Assembly (NCBI GenBank): GCA_030015575.1 | Contig: JASDDO010000019.1 | Location: 513,456,986 to 513,520,985, forward strand | Direction of reading: 5' to 3' | From: Agapanthus africanus | Taxonomy: Eukaryota; Streptophyta; Magnoliopsida; Asparagales; Amaryllidaceae | DNA: 64,000 nt | Shown: positions 57,529-64,000 of the stretch, one piece after another | Numbering within the stretch: the stretch's first letter is position 1 | Layout: every line of letters begins with the position of its first letter | Position numbers and translations under genes: made by a program | Notes under the pieces: generated by a model | What the model was told of the DNA's origin: nothing | Database searches by the model: none | What the model saw: the letters and a program-made list of their open reading frames with translations, nothing else

Positions 57529-58339
57529 GGTAGCTTTTTGATTCTTATATTTTAAACATGTATTTACTTATATGATACATATTGTATATATTTTGGACGA
57601 AATTGATATTGGTGGTGTTTGCGTGCTCATATTGATTTAGACTGATATCGTATTCTGCTTGTTGATTTCTTTTATATATATTATGCGTGAGATGTTGATT
57701 ATGAATACTACGGTATATATTCATCGTGTTGATTACTTTTATATATGATGTATATATTATTGTGCACAGGACGAGGAAAAAACAGGCAGCCCTTTTTAAA
57801 AAAAACCGTGATAATATGTACCTACGGATTAATCCGTAGGTACATATGTTGCACCTACCCATATATCCGTAAGGACAAAATATCAGGATACCTGATATTT
57901 TGCCCCTATGATCTCAGTAAGAGGGGTTAGACTTGTCCCTACGGATTGGACCGTAGGGGCATACAATGCCCCTACACAGTTATCCGTAGGGACAATATAT
58001 CAGGCTAGCTGATATTTTGGTCATACACATCTGGACCTACGCATGGCACCGTAGGGGCATCTATTTGGCCATGCGGAGTTATCCGTAGGGACAACTATTT
58101 TATTTTATAAACCGATAAATTAAATAACATTTTTGTCCCTACAGAGTAATCCGTAGGGACATATGGACCTATGCATTAGGCCGTAGGGGCAAGTATTTAA
58201 CCGTAGGGGCATATTTAAGGCTAAGACTTGCACCTGTGGCGTGTGCACCTACGGCGTAATTTGTTGCCCCTACGGCTATAGGGGCAGTGGTTTGTTTCTA
58301 CGGATTTATCTGTAGGGACAACCCCTATTTGTAGTAGTG
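57529..58339 (+). repeat. CACTA-1 3' untranslated region and subterminal repeats
   Basis: From 57529 to about 57800 the sequence is AT-rich, with no gene seen. From 57816 to 58339 it holds many copies of CCGTAGGGGCA and its complement, including the 20-bp palindrome at 57821-57840 and pairs enclosing ATATCAGG...CCTGATAT. The terminus CCCCTATTTGTAGTAGTG at 58339 aligns with the CACTA-2 terminus at 60722. Confidence 0.92.
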
Positions 58340-58466
58340 TATATACCCCTATGATGATATCCATTGGGGTATTAGTTGTCCCTATGGAGTAATCCGTAGG
58401 GGCATTAGTTAATTTCCCCTACGGATTTTATCATCCGTAGAGGCAAGCCATATTTGTACTAGTGTA
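58340..58466 (+). repeat. Extra CACTA-like end beyond the CACTA-1 terminus
   Basis: Directly after the terminus are another 127 bases of the same type: CCGTAGGGGCATTAGTTAA, CCCCTACGGATTTTATCATC and finally GCCATATTTGTACTAGTG. Read inward, this end is CACTAGTACAAATATGGC, a slightly altered terminal repeat. It may be the remnant of an older relative into which CACTA-1 jumped, or an internal duplication of the end. Neither flank gives a matching 3-bp duplication with GTA at 4878-4880. Confidence 0.7.
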
Positions 58467-58860
58467 CCGATTGATTTTTTTCATGTGAATTCATTTTCGA
58501 TTTAGCGTATTGATATGGATCCATCTAGATGCGGCAGACAACATTAATTCCTTTTCTTTTTTCTTTTTTTCTGTTTTATTATTATGTTGGTGGACAGCCT
58601 GAATTATGGGTGCCAGCCAATCTAATTGGTAGCATATGATCTTGATCACATCTTTCTAACTGATGCCAATGAAAATGATTAAATATTAGTGAGATGTTAC
58701 TTGTAGTCGACCCCATTGGAAGCGAACCTATATATGTTGGTTGGGGTTTAGTTCAATAAGTCAAGCGGTCAACTATCGGCAAAATCAGGTAAAGTTGGCT
58801 CGGTCGGAAATGGGCGGTTGAAGTCTTTAGTTGTCAAGAAAAGAGTAGGTACATTCATTA

Positions 58861-58896
58861 AGAGAGAGAGAGAGAGAGGGAGGGAGAGAGAGAACT
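58861..58896. repeat. GA microsatellite
   Basis: A run of AG dinucleotides with two GGG interruptions. Confidence 0.95.
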
Positions 58897-60406
58897 TTTC
58901 CATGCACATTGAAAGGGACTTTAGTTTACTATAATATAAAACCTTTTTAGGTATGGAGATTTGACTTAGCTAAATAAGTAGGTCATATGTTTTTGTCGAT
59001 GTCGGTTTATTTGTAACTAGCTATCTTTCATGCTTGCCCAATATGGTGGTATTTGGTTACTGATCATGATCTAGTTTTACAGAATTTATTATGTGTTGAG
59101 ACCGTGATGTAATATAGTAGGGCGGGAGTAGGGCGGTATCAATGTTCAAAATAGAGATGGCGTTTAACATAACGTTTCACTATTGAATAGCGAAAAGTGC
59201 ATACAGCGTTGCACATAGCGTAATCTACACGAATTATTAATTATTACTACTAATAATAATTATTATTATCTTATTTACAATAAATTATATATTATATAGA
59301 TAATGAACTTTTAACAATTAAATGTATCAAAAATCAATCAAATAGTCTCTATTTAATAAACATGTCTACTAAATATGATTTCAAATTGAGAGTTTAGAAC
59401 TTCAATAAGGCTGTCTTCATATATTTTAGAATTAGTTACTGAAATTTTAAACCCATGAATAGAAAACATTATGTGAAAATAGCGTATGTATACCTACCCC
59501 ATGCATCGTCAATGCTGCTAGACAGAAAGCATTCATAAGGCAACCGCGGTTAGTTGCAGTCATGATTTGGTCAAGTAGTAATGGAAGAGAAAGAGAGGAA
59601 CATGGAAACAAAATTTCTCTTCTGAAAGGGACATGGGTTTACTTATGTATAATTATGTTCGAAAATTCAACTTGCTAAATGATTGTGCCTTGGCTATTTT
59701 GAAAGTAAAAAATACAAAATAAGTTCATTGGGAGTTATCAATCTCCCTTTATACCTGTTAAACTGATCAATACTGGACAATAAATTTGTTAAATATCCTA
59801 AATATCTTTGTGGTAATATAGGATAGACATCAATTTTGGAAAGAATATGATTTTTATGAAACGGAGGCATCTTATCACCATAGTAATCATATATTCTTGC
59901 GAATGCTTTTTACACCCAAACAAACTTGGTAACTGTTCATGGGAATATAGGATTACCACCTTGATATTACCTCCAACCAAATAAGTTGCGAGCATTTTTT
60001 GCCACTACCTGTATCTTTTGCCCAACGATATTTATTTTAATCCATATTAAATAGAAAGCCTGGTTGGTACCGATCCTGGGTTGTTCTTATATCATATTAA
60101 ACAGCCTTTCCACTGTATTACAATTCCGAAGTTATGTTATAAACGTGAGTTTTGGACTTTACATAAAATTGGCTTTTTATTGTTCGCACCAAAAGTCAAT
60201 TATGGAGAACAAAGGCGATGGATAGTAAAAAAGTTGACTGGTCGAATGTCTAAAGGATTATGATAACAAGCCGAAATCATTATTCGGCCGAGTAATCGGC
60301 CCAACCGGCAAACTCACGCAAGAATGTAGGCTGAAATCTGCAAGCGGATGCTGCATGCGGCCGGAACAAAGAAGAACTTGAGGATTTGATGCGTGCATCA
60401 AGGGAG

Positions 60407-60498
60407 TAATGACTACTCATAAAACTCTATAAATAAAAGAGAGCTCAAGATTAAATGACTACTCCTATAACTCTATAAATAAAAGAGAACTCAAGATT
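60407..60498 (+). repeat. 46-bp tandem duplication with TATA-like motif
   Basis: Two adjacent copies contain AATGACTACTC and CTCTATAAATAAAAGAGA. TATA followed by a purine-rich start of this type is common in plant LTR promoters, so this may be a fragment of an LTR. No flanking duplication was found. Confidence 0.6.
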
Positions 60499-60721
60499 AT
60501 TCTCTGATTAATCAAACATTTGTATGATATATATCAGAAGCAATATATAAGACTGATGCAGCGCACCTTAATGCGTACATCACGTACGAGGGCAATCGGC
60601 TTGAGATCGAGCAGATGAAAGGAAAATCGGGAATTTTTTTCAATCAATTAGGATCTATTTATATTTGGATATATAGATCATAATTGATTGGATAGATTAT
60701 AATTAGATTTTTCAATCAATT

Positions 60722-61260
60722 CACTACTACAAATAAGGGTTGCCCCTACGGATTTACCCGTAGGGACAAACCACTGTCCTTACGAATATATCCGTAGGGA
60801 CAATAAAATACCCTGTAGGTACAAACGCCGTAAGTGCAAGTTGAAGCCCTGAACTTGCCCCTACGGACAAAAACTTATCCCTACGGAGTTCTGTGTAGGT
60901 CCCGTTTCACCTACGAAGTAGGCCGTAGGGGCAAAAAAATTATTTTATTTACGGTTTTTTAAAATATATTACTTGTACCTACGGATGAATCCGTAGGGCC
61001 AAATAATAGACTCTACGGATACATGCGTAGGTACATATCCGTAGGGGCAAAATATCAGAAATCCTGATATTTTGCCCCTACGGATAACTCCGTAGGGGCT
61101 TTTGTTTGCCCCTACGGATATATCCGTAGGGGCACTCCCAACCCTCTGATACTGAGATCAGGGGGGAAAATATTAGTTATTCTAATATTTTGCCCCTACG
61201 GTTTAATCCGTAGAGGCAACATGTGTACCTACGGATTAATCCGTAGGTACATATTATCTG
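60722..61260 (-). repeat. CACTA-2 3' terminal and subterminal repeats
   Basis: More than fifteen copies of CCCCTACGGAT / ATCCGTAGGGGC occur in both orientations. They include the palindrome at 61228-61247 and AATATCAGAAATCCTGATAT and ATTAGTTATTCTAAT inverted pairs. The arrangement mirrors 57816-58339. Confidence 0.92.
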
Positions 61261-61526
61261 TTTTTTTTAAAAAAGGTTGCCTGATTTTTTCTCGCCCTGT
61301 GTACAATAATATATATATCAATCAATTATAAAATTAATCATCATACAACATATATCGCAGTATTCATAATCACATCTCACGCATATAATATACAAAAGAA
61401 ACCAAAAAACTGAATATGATATAAATATAAACCAATATCAATATCGTCCAAAATGTTTCAAAATGTAGTACAATATGTATCATATAAATAATACATGTTT
61501 CAAAAAATAAGAATAAAAAAGTTACC
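61261..61526 (-). other. CACTA-2 3' untranslated region
   Basis: AT-rich sequence homologous to 57529-57815 of CACTA-1. No gene is seen. Confidence 0.7.
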
Positions 61527-64000
61527 CTAACTCGGTCCAGCTCCACCTCTGAGAAACGCTAGAATCTGGCGCGTCTGCTTCTCGGTCAATAAACCATGCA
61601 ACTCGGCGCGTGCGGGAGTCTGAGCGGGCTGTGGAGCTGGCGATGTGGTTTGCACAGCCGCCGTCGAGGTAGTGGCTTGCGGAGCCTCGGCTGCGGGAGT
61701 CTGAGCGGACGGTGGAGCTATAGGAGCTGTCTGCGGAACCGCAGCCGATATAGTGGCTTGCGGAGCCGCAGCTGAAGGAGATGCATATGGAGGCTCAGCC
61801 GATGTACCCTGTCGCGTCTGGACCTAACGTGTGTAATAAGCGTGTAAGAACTGTGTATTATTCGAATTCGTATCATTATCAAGTTATTTCGAAACCCCAT
61901 TTGGATATCTAGTTTGGAAAATCGTAGTTTATTTTAATTAGATATGTATGTATGATTAATCAAACCTAAGTCTACAACCAAATAAGCTCAGGCTACGTAC
62001 TAATTATGGATATGTTGATATCTATAATATGACATGATATTTTACTATAAAGTAGTATACATACCACCATCTCCTTCAACTCCTGAATGGTGGCCTTCAA
62101 CCTCTCTAGTTCCTGCTGGACACATCGCTCACTGGAGACGGAGGAAGTAACCGCCGGGGTGGAGTCCAACCTCATATAGGCCCTGTTAGGGCCCAGTCCC
62201 CGGCCTCTCTCCCAACCTCCGCGGTGCTCTCTGTGTGCGGCGTCCAGGACTGGGGTCAGCAGTCTCGGATCGCTCTGTCCGGTAAAATCGATCCCCGAGA
62301 TCTCGGCCTGCTCAACCACCCGCTCCTACACCCACATTAAGCAATAAAGTATAAGTATAAAATTTAAATTTGAACCTTCCAAAACTAAAATATGGATAGA
62401 ATAAATATTAACACTTACACAATACTCCTGGGTAGCGACGTCGGGATATCGAAGCTCGCCCGTGGCGGGATCTGTCGAGGTGCCGTTGACGGCAAGATAT
62501 GCGGACAGCACGCTCGGTGTACCACCTTGCGCCAGGGTTTGAGCTGTCTGCAATATTAGAAAATAACTATTAATATTAGATATATTAGAAAATAACTCTT
62601 AATATTGCAGAATATCACAAAGGTCGGTCTATTGTAATTTACCAATAACTTCATGGCTCGAGTAAGATTCCTCGAGCCACCTGTGTAAGTGGGACGACCC
62701 CTCTTCGCCGACTTCCCGTTCTCTGTATTCTGAGCGGCCTGTTTCTGCACAACGCATTAACATTTAGTTTTCTAATTAAGGAACACAAAAAAATAAATTA
62801 TATCCTAAACAATGAATTACATTTAAAATACATACCTGTTTGCGTTGAGAGTCGAAATATTCGCACAATAGAGGTCATGTCTCTACGTAGACTCTCGCAA
62901 ACGCCGGAGTAGATAGGAGGGCCGCTCTCTCTGCCTCGGGGGTCGCCATCCACAGGGAGTAGCAGTCGGCCTTCAGCTCATTCCTGTTGTATCGGACCTT
63001 GGTCTGCATGTTCTTCATCAGGCCATTGTACAGAGCATGAAGGTCGGACACCCTCCCAGGGTGATCAGGGTCGGGTACAGGCTGAAAATCGTAATCCGAT
63101 TGAAAATACAAAAAAAAACATTTTTATTAGATTGCAAGTGTTAATAATAAATATATTGGATAAATCAAATGAAAATATATATTAATACGTACCCGAGCCT
63201 GATCAAATAAGAGGGCGAATGAGCGCCGGTGCTGCTCGCCCCACTCAACGTGAAGTGGATAGTTCTTCACGAGCCGGCTCTCATCCCCCATATACCGGCC
63301 GAACCTCTCGACATGAGGACTGGTATAGCGATAGTCAAGGGTAAAAAAGAGGGGGAATGCTGCCTTCCACCTAGCTCTGTCAGGCCTCAGCCTATGGGAC
63401 TGATTCAGGCCTCGATTCCCCCTCTGGGGATGGAGAGGCCCTGCGTCTGCAAGAAATATCAAGACAATCAATATTAAGACAAAGTTGTATTAAGAAATCA
63501 AGGTTAAACGAAAATTGAAGTGTGATATATACCTCCGGTGACTAAAGCACGAGCCTGGGCCCGGGCAGCAGCACGAGCGGGACAATAGTTCCTCCGGTGA
63601 GGAACAGCCGGGGTCCCGGATGCGGACGCATCTCTTCCAACTAGAAAATAAACATTGACGCTAAATTTCCATGAAGTTCATATTTATTCTATAGAGCATA
63701 TGTAAAATGAATAAATATTTTATATTTATTCATACCAACCTGCAGACGATGCGGAGGGTATGGAAGTGGCAGGAGTGGCCCCTGCGTCAGATGTGGACGC
63801 ACCATCTATAATTAGACAATTAAAAATAGATTATATAAGTAATTACAAAAAGAATGTGTAGATCAATAATATAACGTTCTAAATCAATATGCATGCACTA
63901 TAGGATATATAAACATACCCGCAGGTGCGGTGGTGTCACCACCTACAGCTAGACAATAATAAAAATTGCTAAGTAAGAGCAAAAGGAATGTGTGTTTATT
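61527..64000 (-). pseudogene. TNPA-like: CACTA-2 second gene (Transposase_24 family), incomplete
   Basis: Exons on the minus strand, 5' to 3': about 63919-63948, 63740-63805, 63533-63640, 63193-63446, 62836-63101, 62643-62738, 62419-62547, 62065-62325 and 61527-61817, ending with TAG. Encoded blocks include FGRYMGDESRLVKNYPLHVE, GLMKNMQTKVRYNRNELKAD, KRGRPTYTGGSRNLTRAMKL, LAQGGTPSVLSAYLAVNGTS, LLTPVLDAAHREHRGGWERG, a short coiled coil (QQELERLKATIQELKEMV), two alanine/proline/glutamine-rich repeats and TEKQTRQILAFLRGGAGPS. Two defects are visible: the acceptor before the exon at about 63101 reads TTTTCAA instead of TTTTCAG, and an in-frame TGA (VYVET-stop, near 62875) replaces a tryptophan codon of CACTA-1. 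Otherwise it is better preserved than CACTA-1. The 5' end lies outside the window. Confidence 0.88.

Larger units (their letters stand above)
4881..58339 (+). mobile_element. CACTA-1: En/Spm DNA transposon with nested insertions
   Basis: The left end reads CACTACTACAATATGGGGTT and the right end, read inward, CACTACTACAAATAGGGGTT. Both are followed by dense copies of CCGTAGGGGCAA and its complement, the subterminal repeats that the family's DNA-binding protein recognises. Two spliced genes on the + strand are typical of the superfamily: a TNP2-like transposase (6758-40660, interrupted) and a Transposase_24-like protein (40772-57528, interrupted). After removing the insertions 7288-37620, 41831-44036 and 44504-56120, the element would be about 9.3 kb. 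Flanks are GTA and TAT, so no clean 3-bp target duplication is visible. Both genes carry stops or frameshifts, so this copy is not expected to move on its own. Confidence 0.9.
58467..60721. other. Spacer between the two CACTA elements
   Basis: This AT-rich stretch is 2.25 kb long. It has no convincing gene on either strand; open frames of about 60 codons (59798-59995, 60081-60263) show no recognisable motif. It contains a GA microsatellite (58861-58896), a 46-bp tandem duplication (60407-60498), and a direct repeat of TTTTTCAATCAATT just before CACTA-2 (about 60638 and 60707). It may be the original target locus. Confidence 0.55.
60722..64000 (-). mobile_element. CACTA-2: second copy of the same family, 3' part
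   Basis: The 3' terminus reads CACTACTACAAATAAGGGTT on the + strand at 60722. Subterminal repeats follow, then the second gene on the minus strand; the element leaves the window at 64000. It is homologous to CACTA-1 over the whole visible part but lacks the solo LTR and Tekay-like insertions, so it shows the uninterrupted gene. The left flank is ATT; the other end is not in the window. It lies tail to tail with CACTA-1. Confidence 0.93.

Noticed and set aside
60081-60263. 60-codon frame in the inter-CACTA spacer
   Set aside because: No similarity to a family I know and no gene-like surroundings; such lengths are expected by chance.

Overview
This window reads as repeat-dense, probably heterochromatic nuclear DNA of a flowering plant. 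It is AT-rich and contains an En/Spm (CACTA) DNA transposon with spliced genes, Ty1/copia and Ty3/gypsy LTR retrotransposons primed by tRNA-iMet and tRNA-Asp, and long LTRs with CT-rich leaders. I found no host gene and no rRNA, tRNA or CRISPR locus. The species cannot be named from this sequence.

Layout. 1-928: unassigned sequence ending in a roughly 190 bp unit repeated three times. 929-4149: a probable solo or truncated LTR of Tekay/Del type. 4881-58339: one CACTA element on the + strand (CACTA-1), spread over 53 kb by nested insertions. Its first gene (TNP2-like transposase) starts at 6764 and is split by a 30.3 kb gag-only LTR element (7288-37620, 5-bp target duplication CTCTC). That element contains an Athila-like gag-protease element (16532-25152, minus strand, duplication GGTAC) and a full-length Ty1/copia element (26373-36074, minus strand, duplication GGGGG). 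The transposase resumes at 37626 and runs to about 40660. The second CACTA gene (Transposase_24 type) starts at 40772. It is interrupted by a solo copia LTR (41831-44036, duplication TCCCC) and by a Tekay-like element with 4.35 kb LTRs (44504-56120, duplication TCGAC), and it ends at 57528. The CACTA-1 3' terminus is at 58339.

After a 2.4 kb spacer comes a second copy of the same CACTA family in opposite orientation (CACTA-2, 60722 to beyond the right edge). It shares exon sizes of 96, 129 and 261 bp with CACTA-1 in the second gene, so the two copies validate each other's splice sites.

History. Insertion order follows from nesting: CACTA-1 first, then the gag-only element, then its two guests. 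By-eye LTR differences agree: several percent for the gag-only element, about 2-3% for the Athila-like and copia elements, and about 1% for the Tekay-like element. Three of the four complete LTR elements show no polymerase coding and would depend on enzymes supplied elsewhere. Two of them carry arrays of short hairpin-forming motifs in their interiors. The most noteworthy signals are the gag-only giant with its repeat arrays, the frame-neutral micro-exon duplication in the second CACTA gene, the copia insertion into another element's polypurine tract, the telomere-like tract in the CACTA leader intron, and the tail-to-tail CACTA pair.
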